Source of the DNA: Desulforapulum autotrophicum HRM2
GTDB lineage: Bacteria; Desulfobacterota; Desulfobacteria; Desulfobacterales; Desulfobacteraceae
Direction: 5' to 3'
Length of the DNA stretch: 64,000 nucleotides
Assembly (NCBI RefSeq): GCF_000020365.1
Contig: NC_012108.1
Span: 4,348,001 to 4,412,000 of the forward strand
The position numbers and the translations under genes are program-made. The notes beneath the pieces are model-generated. The model was not told where the DNA came from, made no database searches, and saw only the letters and a list, made by a program, of their open reading frames with translations. Of this stretch, positions 8,371 to 17,533 are shown in pieces (the stretch's first letter is position 1; every line of letters begins with the position of its first letter).

Positions 8371-9678
8371 ATGACAGAAAACAGATCAGACTATTATCAG
8401 AAATTGCGTAATAAGAACGTTCCCCAGGGGCCTGCCAATATAACGCCGGCGTATATTGCAAAGGCATCCGGCGCAACTATGACCGATCTTGAAGGCAAGG
8501 AATACATCGATTTTGCCGGGGGCATCGGGGTCAACAATGTTGGACACGCCCATCCAAAAGTAGTTGCAGCCATCAAGGATCAGGCAGACAAATTTATCCA
8601 TACCTGCTTCCATGTGGGAATGTACGAATCCTACGTTGACCTTGCAGCAAAGTTGAACGAGCTTGTACCTGGGGATTTCCCAAAAATGACCATGTTTGCC
8701 AACGCAGGTGCCGAAGCCGTTGAAAATGCCGTCAAGATCGCACGCTACGCCACAAAGAGACCGGCTGTGATTGCCATGGAAAACGGTTTCCACGGCAGAA
8801 CCCTGCTGACCATGTCTTTGACAAGTAAGGTCAAACCCTATAAATTCGGTTTTGGTCCGTTTGCTCCAGAAGTTTACCGTATCCCCTATGCCTACTGCTA
8901 CCGATGCCCGTTTGGGCTCAAATACCCCAACTGCGGCGTTGCCTGCGCAGATTACCTGGAAGATTTTTTCATCTCCAACGTGGCAGCAGAATCAACGGCA
9001 GCCATCATTGCAGAGCCCATCCAGGGCGAAGGCGGTTTTGTCACACCTCCGCCCGAGTACTTTCCCAAACTTGCCGCAATCTGCAAGAAATACGGTATTG
9101 CCCTGATCATTGACGAGGTCCAGTCCGGCGCCGGAAGAACCGGCAAATTTCTGGCCATTGAGCACTGGAACGTTGAGCCTGATATCGTCACCATGGCAAA
9201 GAGCCTGGGAGGTGGAATGCCCCTTTCTGCCATCACCGGCAGAAAAGAGTTCATGGAAGCCCCCCACATTGGCGGCCTGGGCGGCACCTATTCAGGCAAC
9301 CCCATCTCATGCGCAGCAGCCCTTGCCGTTCTCGAAATTTTGTTCGAGGACAAACTCCTTGAACGTTCCCGTGAGCTTGGTGAAATTCTCCAGAAACGGT
9401 TTTCTGACCTCCAGAGCAAGTTTGAAATCATCGGCGAAGTCAGAGGCAAGGGACCCATGCTTGGAATGGAGCTTGTCAAAGACAGGGAGACCAAAGAACC
9501 CGCAACCGAGCTGACCAAGAAACTGACACAGATCTGTTTTGACAAGGGTCTTATTCTTCTGTCCTGCGGCAACTTTGGAAATGTCATCAGAACCCTCATG
9601 CCTTTCGTCATCACCGACGCGCAACTGGACAAGGGGCTGTCCATCCTGGAAGAGAGCCTCCACGAACTTACAAAATAA
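8371..9678 (+). CDS. gabT: 4-aminobutyrate aminotransferase family (class III, PLP)
   Basis: Transfers the omega-amino group of GABA or a related amine to 2-oxoglutarate, giving a semialdehyde and glutamate. 435 residues from the ATG at 8371, chosen because GGAG lies nine bases upstream; an earlier ATG at 8356 lacks a site. Class-III landmarks are present: NAGAEAVENAVKIAR, the IIDEVQSGAGRTG segment with cofactor Asp248, and MAKSLGGGMPLSAITG with Schiff-base Lys277. The CYRCPFG...CGVAC insert near 176-192 is common in bacterial GabT proteins. A sigma-54 promoter precedes it, and the mop gene follows after a hairpin. GABA as the actual substrate is inferred; beta-alanine, 5-aminovalerate or a diamine-derived acid are alternatives. 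Confidence 0.88.
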   Translation: MTENRSDYYQKLRNKNVPQGPANITPAYIAKASGATMTDLEGKEYIDFAGGIGVNNVGHAHPKVVAAIKDQADKFIHTCFHVGMYESYVDLAAKLNELVPGDFPKMTMFANAGAEAVENAVKIARYATKRPAVIAMENGFHGRTLLTMSLTSKVKPYKFGFGPFAPEVYRIPYAYCYRCPFGLKYPNCGVACADYLEDFFISNVAAESTAAIIAEPIQGEGGFVTPPPEYFPKLAAICKKYGIALIIDEVQSGAGRTGKFLAIEHWNVEPDIVTMAKSLGGGMPLSAITGRKEFMEAPHIGGLGGTYSGNPISCAAALAVLEILFEDKLLERSRELGEILQKRFSDLQSKFEIIGEVRGKGPMLGMELVKDRETKEPATELTKKLTQICFDKGLILLSCGNFGNVIRTLMPFVITDAQLDKGLSILEESLHELTK

Positions 9679-9685
9679 GTGGTAT

Positions 9686-9744
9686 GGGTCAGGCGCTGGG
9701 GTATTGTTGTGGCACCCCCACAGCAACCTGGGTCTGACCCTGTT
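9686..9744 (+). terminator. Stem-loop between gabT and mop (possible attenuator)
   Basis: GGGTCAG at 9686-9692 pairs with CTGACCC at 9734-9740. An inner stem, GTTG/CAAC then TGG/CCA, lies at 9706-9712 and 9718-9727. The 3' side continues TGTTTTCC, a short U-run. It would let some transcripts stop after gabT while others continue into mop. Confidence 0.4.
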
Positions 9745-9807
9745 TTCCCCGTCGTGACAATCGACCAATGATAATATCCAGACCTAAATTTCACGGAGGA
9801 ACCCCTT

Positions 9808-12564
9808 TTGCCAAACGAATTTCTCAACAAAAAGATTTACATTAACAGCATCCCCCAGACCGTTATCGCAGATGCAGACACAAGCCTTGCAGAGGTGATT
9901 CGGCAAAATCTCGGGTTGACCGGCACAAAAATTGGTTGCAACAAGGGACAATGCGGTGCCTGCAATGTCATCTTGAACGGCAAATTAATTCGTTCGTGCA
10001 TCACCAAATGGGCCAGGGTACCCAATGATTCAACAATTATGACCATTGAAGGACTGGGCGACGTGGAAAAGCTTCACCCCCTGCAGTGGGCGTTTACCGT
10101 CCATGGCGCCATTCAGTGCGGATTCTGCACCCCGGGTTTCATCATAAGCGCAAAAGTATTTCTCGACCAGAATCCCGATCCTGCACGCCATGAGGTTCGC
10201 GCCTGGTTTCAGAAATACCGCAACGCCTGCCGGTGCACGGGATACAAGCAAATCGTTGATGCAGTCATGGATGCGGCAAAGGTTCTCAGGAACGAAAAAG
10301 AGATGGCAGCGTTTTCATCCCTGCTGGGCAAAAAAGGCGAGGTGTGGGGAACCTCCTATCCAAGACCCAGCGCTGTCTACAAGGCCACCGGCACCTGGGA
10401 TTTTGGCGAAGATTTCAGAAACAAACTGCCCAGGGACACCCTTTACGGGGCCATGGTTCAATCCGAGATCTCCCACGCCGTTATTAAAGGCATCAACATC
10501 TCCAGGGCTGAAAAAATGCCCGGAGTCTACAAAATCGTCACGGCCAAGGATATCAAAGGGACCAATAAAATCGTTGGCCAGCCGACCCCCTGCCAGAATG
10601 GACTGGACCGGCCCATCTTCTGCGATGAAAAGATTTTCATGCGTGGTGACGTGGTCGCCCTTGTGTGTGCCGATACCCAGAAAAATGCAGACGCCGCAGC
10701 CAAAACGGTCATACTGGACCTTGAGCCGCTGCCGGCATACCTTTCTGCCATGGCGGCCATTGCGCCTGATGCCATGGAGATCCACCCGGGCACCCCCAAC
10801 ATTTACAACGAAAAACGAATTGCAAAGGGGGAAGATACCGCTCCCATCATGGCAGCATCCGACCATGTCGTGGAAAATGATTTTTACCTCCAGCGCCAGC
10901 CCCACCTAGTCATGGAACCCGATGTCGGGTTTGGCTACATGGACGAAGCGGGTCGTTTGACAATCCAGTCCAAAAGCATCTGGATCTACTTTCACAAGGC
11001 TCAGATGGCCCCCGGGCTCGGCCTTGAACCCGATCAGATCCGAATCATCCAGAACAACTCAGGCGGTTCATTCGGGTATAAACTGAGCATCACCTGCGAG
11101 GCAATCATCGGTGCTGCCGTGCTTGCCACAGGAAAACCCGTGTTCCTTGGCTATGATATGGCCCAGACCATCGGCTATACCCCCAACCGGTCACCGTTTG
11201 ATATACACATGAAATTTGGCGCAGACAAAACCGGAAAAATAACAGCCATGGAAACCAAATTCTATGTGGACCATGGCCCCTATTCTGAATTTTCCGAGCG
11301 CCTCACCCAGAGGGGCACCCAGTTCATGGGAGCAAACTACGGCATTCCAAACATCCGGGGGGTCGGGTATACCGTATGTACCAACCAGACCTGGGGGTCT
11401 GCCTTCAGAGCCTTTGGATCTCCCCAGGCTTACCTTGCCACAGAGGTCCTCATGGACGAACTTGCAGAAAAAATAGGAATGGATCCCCTGGAACTCCGCT
11501 ACCTGAACGTAATCCGTGAAGGCGACACCTTTCCCTTTGGACAGGCACCGGATGTCTACGTCTATCCTGCCCTGATCGACACCCTCCGCCCCAAATACCA
11601 GGCAGCCCTGGGCCGGGCAAACAAGGAATCCACTCAAACCGAGAAAAAAGGGGTGGGCGTTGCCCTGGGAGTGTTCGGCGCAACCCATGACGGCCCAGAC
11701 ACCGCAGACATCATAGTCGAGTTGACCGAAGAGGGCGTCACCGTATTCAACAACTGGGAAGACCATGGCCAGGGAGCGGATATCGGTGCCCTGGGAACGG
11801 CCCATGAAGCCCTAAAACCCCTTGGACTTGCACCCGAAGCGATCAAACTTGTGATGAACGACACGGCCCTGGCTCCCAATGCAGGGGCAGCATCGGGAAG
11901 CAGCTCCCAGGTGGTCAAGGGAAATGCCATTTTAAACGGATGCGAGCGCCTGCTCAACGCCATGGCAAAAGATGACGGCACCTTCAGGACCTATGGGGAG
12001 ATGAAGGCGGAGAACCTGCAAACCCGCCACACCGGCACCTGGACCAACATGGGCGGCACCGTGTGCGATGAAAACGGCCAGGGGAAGCCCTTTGGAGCAC
12101 TGATGTATGGCCTGTTCATGGCTGAAACGGCCGTGGACATCACAACGGGCAAGGTAAAGGTTGAAAAATTTACCTTTGTTTCAGATATTGGCGTAATCAA
12201 TAACATTGCAACCGTGGAAGGACAGATGTACGGCGGACTTGCCCAGGGCATCGGGCTTGCCCTGTCTGAAGATTTCGAAAATATCGGGCGACATTCGACC
12301 CTGATGGGGGCAGGTCTACCCTATATCGAAGATGTTCCCGACGAAATGGAGCTCATTCACATGAACCATCCCCGGCAACACGGCGGTCCCTATGGTGCTT
12401 CTGGCATTGGCGAATTGCCCCTTACTGCGCCCCATCCGGCAATCCTCAACGCCATTTACAATGCCTGCGGCGTTCGCATCCGAAGGCTTCCGGCTCTTCC
12501 TGAAAAGATCCTGGAAGGATTAAAGGCCAACCAGGCCACAGCCCAGGGAGGCGCAACGACATAA
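9808..12564 (+). CDS. mop: Molybdenum aldehyde oxidoreductase, Mop type (xanthine oxidase family)
   Basis: Oxidises aldehydes to acids with a molybdopterin cofactor and two [2Fe-2S] clusters. 918 residues, close to the 907-residue Desulfovibrio gigas enzyme, with which it is alignable along its whole length from memory. First cluster ligands: Cys44, Cys49, Cys52 and Cys64. Second: Cys104, Cys107, Cys141 and Cys143 (QCGFCTPGF, CRCTGYK). The Mo domains carry the QPHLVMEPDVGF and GGSFGYK stretches. The catalytic glutamate of GASGIGELPLT falls at 869, the same number as in D. gigas. The start is TTG at 9808 with GGAGGA seven bases upstream. It is co-directional with gabT and probably oxidises the semialdehyde that enzyme makes, in parallel with the aldehyde:ferredoxin oxidoreductase across the divergon. 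Confidence 0.93.
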   Translation: MPNEFLNKKIYINSIPQTVIADADTSLAEVIRQNLGLTGTKIGCNKGQCGACNVILNGKLIRSCITKWARVPNDSTIMTIEGLGDVEKLHPLQWAFTVHGAIQCGFCTPGFIISAKVFLDQNPDPARHEVRAWFQKYRNACRCTGYKQIVDAVMDAAKVLRNEKEMAAFSSLLGKKGEVWGTSYPRPSAVYKATGTWDFGEDFRNKLPRDTLYGAMVQSEISHAVIKGINISRAEKMPGVYKIVTAKDIKGTNKIVGQPTPCQNGLDRPIFCDEKIFMRGDVVALVCADTQKNADAAAKTVILDLEPLPAYLSAMAAIAPDAMEIHPGTPNIYNEKRIAKGEDTAPIMAASDHVVENDFYLQRQPHLVMEPDVGFGYMDEAGRLTIQSKSIWIYFHKAQMAPGLGLEPDQIRIIQNNSGGSFGYKLSITCEAIIGAAVLATGKPVFLGYDMAQTIGYTPNRSPFDIHMKFGADKTGKITAMETKFYVDHGPYSEFSERLTQRGTQFMGANYGIPNIRGVGYTVCTNQTWGSAFRAFGSPQAYLATEVLMDELAEKIGMDPLELRYLNVIREGDTFPFGQAPDVYVYPALIDTLRPKYQAALGRANKESTQTEKKGVGVALGVFGATHDGPDTADIIVELTEEGVTVFNNWEDHGQGADIGALGTAHEALKPLGLAPEAIKLVMNDTALAPNAGAASGSSSQVVKGNAILNGCERLLNAMAKDDGTFRTYGEMKAENLQTRHTGTWTNMGGTVCDENGQGKPFGALMYGLFMAETAVDITTGKVKVEKFTFVSDIGVINNIATVEGQMYGGLAQGIGLALSEDFENIGRHSTLMGAGLPYIEDVPDEMELIHMNHPRQHGGPYGASGIGELPLTAPHPAILNAIYNACGVRIRRLPALPEKILEGLKANQATAQGGATT

Positions 12565-12569
12565 AAACC

Positions 12570-12830
12570 AACCCGTCACTATATAACCGGCACGGCCGGA
12601 GCGAGGTATGGCTCCGGCCTCAACGAATATAGGAACTCTACAGCAGAGGTAGGCGGGAACGGGTATTACCCGCAGCGGATTAAACGGCAGCGATCAGCAT
12701 GGACGCTGAAGGAGCTGCCGTTTCCCTCGGAGCAGCCCAGGACGGGCTGCGAGAATGAGCGGAGGGTTATACCCGTTCCCGTCTACCGGTCAGACGAGAG
12801 TTTCTGATAAACACTTTATGGTGGCGGGTT
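12570..12830 (+). repeat. Structured ~260-bp intergenic element, copy 1
   Basis: Multi-helix element between the convergent mop and activator genes. Outer imperfect inverted repeat: 12570-12586 with 12814-12830 (13 of 17). 5' hairpin: 12594-12602 with 12611-12619. Main helix P1: 12648-12666 with 12769-12787, 19 bp, extended inward by four more pairs. P2: 12685-12691 with 12714-12720. P3: 12696-12698 with 12705-12707, loop ATGGAC. P4: 12732-12738 with 12744-12750. Unpaired blocks CGGATTAAA, TTTCCCTCGGA and GAGAATGAG are identical in copy 2 at 51024-51271, while P1, P2 and P3 change by compensatory substitution. Transcription direction is not proven. I do not recognise the RNA family. Confidence 0.8.
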
Positions 12831-12836
12831 TTTAGG

Positions 12837-14636
12837 TCATGTGCCCAGGGCGTATTTTTTAAGTTTTCGGGCCACGGTGGATTGATTGAGCCCCAGAAGT
12901 TCTGCAGTTTTCTTCTGGGTGCCCTGGGTTTGCATGGTTTTTTCAAGCACCTTTTTTTCCAGACGTTCGATCATCTCCTGAAGGGTGAGGGCAGAGTCCC
13001 ACAGTTCCTGCTCACAGGTTCCAGATCCCACGGAGGATAAAACACTGGCAGGAAGATCCGTATAGGCCATGCAACCCTTGCTTGACATGACCACAAGGCG
13101 TTCACAAATATTTATCAACTCCCTGACATTTCCAGGATAATCGTATAAGACAAGGGCATCTGACACTTCCGAGGTGAGGGAGACCGCCCTTTTCATCGCA
13201 TATTTTTTGCTGAACAGTTCAACATAGTGGTTGAGCAGGGGAAGGATGCACTCTTTTCTTTCCCTCAGGGGAGGAATGGCAAGGGGTATGACATTGAGCC
13301 TGTAATAGAGATCCCTTCTAAACAGGTTCTTCTCGATCATGGCCTTGAGATCCTGGTTTGTGGCTGCAATGATGCGTACATCAATGATTCTGTCAACAGT
13401 TCCACCCACACGGCAGACCGTTCCGTCTTCAAGAAAACCCAAAAGCTTGACCTGGGAGGAGAGGGGCAGCTCTCCAATCTCATCCAGAAAAAGAGTGCCC
13501 TTGTCCGCCATTTCAAACTTGCCCGGTTTCCCTGATTTATGGGCCCCGGTAAAAGCGCCTTTTTCATACCCAAACAGTTCACTTTCAACCAGGGATTCAG
13601 GGATTGCACCACAGTTAAGCTTTATCAGAGGCTCATCCGCCCTTGCAGAATGTTTGTGAATCAAGTTAGCAAGGATACTTTTGCCCGTTCCGGACTCACC
13701 CAGAAAAACAACCGTGGAATCCACATGGGCAAGTTTTACCGCCTTCTGGATGGTTGCCACATAATTTGCACTCCTGGCGATGACCTCTCTGGATTCTGTC
13801 TCTTCGATCTGCAGCTCCAGCAGATCTCGTTTGTATCGATCATTTAACGCCTCGGTCTCTTTCAACTCTGCCTGAAGATCTGTAATTTCAGTGATATCCC
13901 TTTCATTTACCACCACCCTGAAAATCTTCCCGGTTTCCTTGTCAAACACAGGGGTCCCCGTCAGAAAAAGCTTTTTTCCGGTCCTGGTTTTCTGAAAGAT
14001 GCTGGTTCTCTTGCCTGTTTTAAGAACATCCAGGGTGACGGATTTGTTGATATACCCCTCTGCCACGATCTGCGTCATGCACTTTCCAATCATATCCTCA
14101 GCCTTGAGTTCGTTCAACCGTTCGGATGCCGCGTTGAGGCGCAACACAACCCCATTGCCGTCACAGATCCACAATCCGTCATTGCTTGAATCGATGAGGG
14201 TATCCAGTTCATAGGACAAATGCTGAAAATACTTCACTTTTTTTTTAAGACGATCCATCTCCGTAGTTTCATGTAAAATCGAAAAGACACCTTCCACCCC
14301 ATGGCGATGAACAATGGGATGAATGTCTACGGAGAAATGACGTTTTCCCCGTTCAACAACCAGGTCAACAAGGGGCGCCATTGTCTGGATCACGGTTGAG
14401 ACCCCGGCTGAAAGTTCTGGAAGGGTTGAATCAAGGAGGGTTCCAGGGAAAATGGCTAAAGTCTGCTGACACCTTTCATTGGAAATCAGCACCCGGAAGC
14501 GGGTGTCAAAAACGATAATTGCATCTGAAATTGCATTGAGAAAAACGTCGATAATTTTTCCCCGGGAAAGCGCCCCATCTTTTTCCTCAAGGGAAGAGGC
14601 TTCCATCTGGAAAAGTTCTGAAATCATGGAACACAT
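12837..14636 (-). CDS. Sigma-54-dependent activator with two PAS-type domains
   Basis: Enhancer-binding protein that remodels sigma-54 RNA polymerase. 599 residues: two PAS-like sensor domains (about 28-130 and 140-250, the second ending in VVVNERDITE), then an AAA+ domain with Walker A GESGTGKS at 313-320, GAFTGA at 360-365 contacting sigma-54, and Walker B LFLDEIGE. A Fis-type helix-turn-helix (TQKKTAELLGLNQSTVARKL) forms the C-terminus. There is no receiver domain, so it probably senses a small molecule through PAS. It lies next to a divergon with two sigma-54 promoters and is the obvious candidate regulator. On its strand a TATAAT hexamer lies at 14681-14686, consistent with ordinary sigma-70 expression of the activator itself. 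Confidence 0.9.
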   Translation of the reverse strand: MCSMISELFQMEASSLEEKDGALSRGKIIDVFLNAISDAIIVFDTRFRVLISNERCQQTLAIFPGTLLDSTLPELSAGVSTVIQTMAPLVDLVVERGKRHFSVDIHPIVHRHGVEGVFSILHETTEMDRLKKKVKYFQHLSYELDTLIDSSNDGLWICDGNGVVLRLNAASERLNELKAEDMIGKCMTQIVAEGYINKSVTLDVLKTGKRTSIFQKTRTGKKLFLTGTPVFDKETGKIFRVVVNERDITEITDLQAELKETEALNDRYKRDLLELQIEETESREVIARSANYVATIQKAVKLAHVDSTVVFLGESGTGKSILANLIHKHSARADEPLIKLNCGAIPESLVESELFGYEKGAFTGAHKSGKPGKFEMADKGTLFLDEIGELPLSSQVKLLGFLEDGTVCRVGGTVDRIIDVRIIAATNQDLKAMIEKNLFRRDLYYRLNVIPLAIPPLRERKECILPLLNHYVELFSKKYAMKRAVSLTSEVSDALVLYDYPGNVRELINICERLVVMSSKGCMAYTDLPASVLSSVGSGTCEQELWDSALTLQEMIERLEKKVLEKTMQTQGTQKKTAELLGLNQSTVARKLKKYALGT

Positions 14637-14680
14637 TTCTGGTTTACAGCTCCTTTAACTTTGAGGAATCACAATATTGT

Positions 14681-14686
14681 ATTATA
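14681..14686 (-). promoter_or_regulatory. -10 hexamer upstream of the activator gene
   Basis: The minus strand reads TATAAT 45 bp before the ATG at 14636. No good -35 box is present at 16-18 bp, so only the -10 element is supported. Confidence 0.35.
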
Positions 14687-14800
14687 GCTTACACGATTTA
14701 GCCCTTTGGGACAAATTTAAAATCCGTACCATGGTTTTTTGGCCCATGATGTCGCTGTAACACCTGAAAGTTGCATTTTGCTGCGCCATTTTATACTCTC

Positions 14801-14840
14801 TTCTTGACAAAAAGCAGGGTCATGTCATAAGCAGGAGCTT
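14801..14840 (+). promoter_or_regulatory. Promoter-like block TTGACAAAAAGCAGG (copy a)
   Basis: TTGACA followed 18 bases later by TAAGCA, upstream of the diguanylate cyclase gene. The segment GACAAAAAGCAGGGTC resembles the blocks at 17695-17760, 21574-21635 and 47803-47830. Confidence 0.35.
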
Positions 14841-14858
14841 ATAAAAGAGGGGGAAACC

Positions 14859-16472
14859 TTGATAAACGACAAAAAAACAATTACTCACTTTTTTGCCATA
14901 CTTCTGATCTTCGTATCCGTTCTGGCCGGCAGCATCAGCCTGATATACTTTTTAGAAGCAAAGGATCATTTAAAGCGTTTAAAACTCGAAGAGCAAATGA
15001 ACCTGAAATTGCAACTGGCTTTAACTTCAAAGAATTTCGAAACCATAATTTCAGACCTTTTATTTTTGTCAGAGCAAAACGAACTGCTTGATCTCATAAA
15101 ATTCAACGATAAAACATATAAGGTCCTGGTATCAAATGAATATTTAACCATGGCCCGCACGAAAAAAACTTACGATCAAATTCGATACCTGGATAATACG
15201 GGCATGGAAATCGTGCGGGTCAACTTTAACAATGGAAACCCTGAAATTGTTAAAGACCCTGATCTGCAGTTCAAAGGAGACCGATACTATTTCAAGGAAA
15301 CGTTCATGCTTGATGCCAATGGGATATTTGTATCCCCGCTGGATTTAAACATCGAACACGGCAGCATTGAAACGCCCCTGAAACCAATTATTCGTTTCGG
15401 CATCCCCGTATTCAATGAAAATCAGCAGAAATGCGGCGTCATCCTGATCAACTACCTTGCCGGTAAAATGCTTGCAACCATTGGGGAAACGGCTAGATTA
15501 TCACCGGGCAAAACCATGTTGATCAACCCCGAGGGTTTCTGGCTCCTCAGTCCGGACAAAGATGAAGAATGGGGCTTTATGATAAAAGGCAGACAGGATA
15601 AAAATTTTTCTAAAAAATTTCCCGAAGAATGGAATAAAATTGCATCTTCAAAAAGTTACCAGACAAATGACAGAAACGGCCTGTTTACTTCTGCAACCAT
15701 CTACCCGTTAAGGCAAGAAGAGATTCATGGGCTGGGTCCCACTTCCGCCACAGACCCTGTTGTCGACGAAAACCGGGTGGATGTTAAATCTTTGAAATAT
15801 TATTGGAAACTTGTATCATACATCCCCAGGCATGATCTGAATTCCGGAATGAGAAGCCTTTTTTTAAAACTCCTGTTTATGGCAATTGCACTGCTTCCCG
15901 TTACCACAATTCCATCATGGCTGATTGCCAAAGCAATCATACGACGAAAATCATACTTGATTGAACTCTACCGTTCAGCAAACTATGACAAATTGACCGA
16001 CCTGCCAAACCGGGCAATGTTCATGGACAGATTCAACGAGATATTCAAACAATCCAGACGATACAAGAGAAAACTTGCCCTGCTGTTCATCGATCTTGAC
16101 GGTTTTAAATCGGTAAATGATACCTTGGGGCATGATGCGGGTGACGAACTGCTGATTGAGGTCGCAAAAAGGCTCAAGGGATGTGTAAGGGACTCCGATG
16201 TCGTGGCACGGCTGGGTGGAGATGAATTCACGGTCATATTCAGCACGATAACCTCCCTGGATGATCCAAAACTGGGGGCACAAAAAATCCTTCAGAACCT
16301 AGCTGCACCCTTCAGCATCAAAGGCCATGATACCCGCATCAGCGCAAGCATCGGGATGAGTATTTATCCGGATCATGGAAATGATATCGAGGTGTTACTG
16401 AAAAAAGCGGATAACGCCATGTACCTGGCAAAAGAGGCAGGTAAAAACAATTATAAACTGAGCCCGGTTTAA
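14859..16472 (+). CDS. Membrane-anchored diguanylate cyclase (sensor plus GGDEF)
   Basis: Makes cyclic di-GMP in response to an extracytoplasmic signal. 537 residues: a transmembrane helix at about 11-32, a periplasmic Cache-like sensor to about 335, a second helix at about 338-358, then a GGDEF domain with DYLP-type entry (YDKLTDLPNRAMFMDR). The active site LGGDEFTVIF is intact. RDSD five residues before GGDEF is a canonical RxxD product-inhibition site. The start is TTG at 14859 after AGAGGGGG; the next ATG would remove the first helix. It stands alone between the activator and the ParB-like gene. A promoter-like TTGACA lies about 50 bp upstream. Confidence 0.9.
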   Translation: MINDKKTITHFFAILLIFVSVLAGSISLIYFLEAKDHLKRLKLEEQMNLKLQLALTSKNFETIISDLLFLSEQNELLDLIKFNDKTYKVLVSNEYLTMARTKKTYDQIRYLDNTGMEIVRVNFNNGNPEIVKDPDLQFKGDRYYFKETFMLDANGIFVSPLDLNIEHGSIETPLKPIIRFGIPVFNENQQKCGVILINYLAGKMLATIGETARLSPGKTMLINPEGFWLLSPDKDEEWGFMIKGRQDKNFSKKFPEEWNKIASSKSYQTNDRNGLFTSATIYPLRQEEIHGLGPTSATDPVVDENRVDVKSLKYYWKLVSYIPRHDLNSGMRSLFLKLLFMAIALLPVTTIPSWLIAKAIIRRKSYLIELYRSANYDKLTDLPNRAMFMDRFNEIFKQSRRYKRKLALLFIDLDGFKSVNDTLGHDAGDELLIEVAKRLKGCVRDSDVVARLGGDEFTVIFSTITSLDDPKLGAQKILQNLAAPFSIKGHDTRISASIGMSIYPDHGNDIEVLLKKADNAMYLAKEAGKNNYKLSPV

Positions 16473-16511
16473 GCCGGGTAGTAACCGCTTTTTTCAGCAC
16501 CTTTGTCTGAT

Positions 16512-17261
16512 TCAGCCTTCAATGAGTTCTTTGATGGCCGCAAGGTCTGCCAGGGCTTTTTCCTGGGATACATCCTCCCATCCACCTTCCCGGACCCGGG
16601 TCAACTCCTTCAGGTACCGGCCTAGGGACTGGATGTATCGGGTAGCACCCCCAAGCCCGGTGGTGGGCTTTCCCTTGAGTTCACCACTCTCCCTGCGGAT
16701 TTCCTGCATTTCCTGAAAGGCTTTGTTGATTGACTTTTCACCCGAGTTAACACCTTCCCTGATGTCGTCCGTTCCAAGTTCCAGAACCTTGCGGGCCTTG
16801 TCCACCTTGTCGGCACTGACCCCCAGCTCCTTTGCCCGGATCTCATTAATTGCCTTTCGGGTCATCTTGCGGGCATCCCCTTCCTTGTTCTTTCCAGGTG
16901 CCCCATGGATGGTATCAAGCATTTCAAGACATCTTAAGATATCATCATCTGACATATTTCTGCGGTTACGCTGGATATAAAAGCTGTAAAGCACAGCATC
17001 GTCTTCATCGTCAAATTTTTTAAACAGCACCGGCACTTGTGTAAGTCCGATTGCTTTGGCCGCAGCAAACCGGGTATGGCCGTCCACCACAACATTTTTT
17101 CCTTCCCATGCCACAATGGGAAAAACCGGGTCAAACCCATTGGTTTCCATATCCTGCTTAATGGACGCAAGGGTTTCCGTTCCAATCGGAAAAATTGATG
17201 CAAACGGGTCCTGAACATTCAGCTCAGAAATATTGATAAGATCATTTTTCATATTCACCAT
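16512..17261 (-). CDS. ParB-like nuclease-fold domain protein
   Basis: 249 residues. The N-terminal half has the ParB/Srx fold signature (IKQDMETNGFDPVFPIVAW, then VVVDGHTRFAAAKAIG in place of the ParB GEHRxxA box). The basic segment YIQRNRRNMSDDDILRCLEM and a helical region with a helix-turn-helix-like stretch (AKELGVSADKVDKARKVL) follow. No ParA neighbour and no parS-like cluster were seen, so it is probably a stand-alone regulator, not a partition protein. The open frame extends 28 codons further upstream, but that part is a translated repeat (17270-17320). ATG 17261 or 17252 is the likely start, with AAGGA nearby. Confidence 0.75.
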   Translation of the reverse strand: MVNMKNDLINISELNVQDPFASIFPIGTETLASIKQDMETNGFDPVFPIVAWEGKNVVVDGHTRFAAAKAIGLTQVPVLFKKFDDEDDAVLYSFYIQRNRRNMSDDDILRCLEMLDTIHGAPGKNKEGDARKMTRKAINEIRAKELGVSADKVDKARKVLELGTDDIREGVNSGEKSINKAFQEMQEIRRESGELKGKPTTGLGGATRYIQSLGRYLKELTRVREGGWEDVSQEKALADLAAIKELIEG

Positions 17262-17269
17262 TATATCCT

Positions 17270-17320
17270 TTATAACCGACATGGCCGGAGCATGGTATCT
17301 GCCCTGGCCACAACGAAATT
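17270..17320 (+). repeat. 5' fragment of the structured element (copy 3)
   Basis: TATAACCGACATGGCCGGAG and the following CTGCCCTGGCCACAACGAA repeat the 5' hairpin region of the 12570 element. The hairpin closes with TGGCC/GGCCA where the 26912 copy has GGGCC/GGCCC. The rest of the element is missing. Instead a CACCGGTG-ATG-CACCGGTG inverted repeat lies at 17332-17350. It overlaps the leader of the ParB-like gene. Confidence 0.65.
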
Positions 17321-17345
17321 GGAAACTTCTCCACCGGTGATGCAC

Positions 17346-17533
17346 CGGTGAAAAGATTATATAATTTTTTATTCTGTCAAGTAAAACAAAAGGATCGTTT
17401 ATACCCTATCCCATGGCCAAAGCGCAATCCCTATTTGACATCTGCAAAATCCTTAACAAATAGGAACAACAGCGCAAATGGTTTTTTTTGAATTAATGCG
17501 TGTCACAAGGCAGAATGAACAGGGGCTGCTTAA
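17346..17533. other. Intergenic, no gene seen
   Basis: AT-rich stretch between the ParB-like leader and a PAS relic. No convincing frame, hairpin or repeat was found. Confidence 0.5.

Noticed and set aside
12570-12830. Simple bidirectional terminator between mop and the activator
   Set aside because: The element has several helices, conserved loops and a distant second copy, which is far more than a terminator needs. It may still stop transcription as a side effect.
16512-17261. Chromosome-partition ParB
   Set aside because: No ParA gene, no parS-like sites and a divergent signature motif.
17262-17345. N-terminal extension of the ParB-like protein
   Set aside because: It is a translation of the repeat fragment at 17270-17320.
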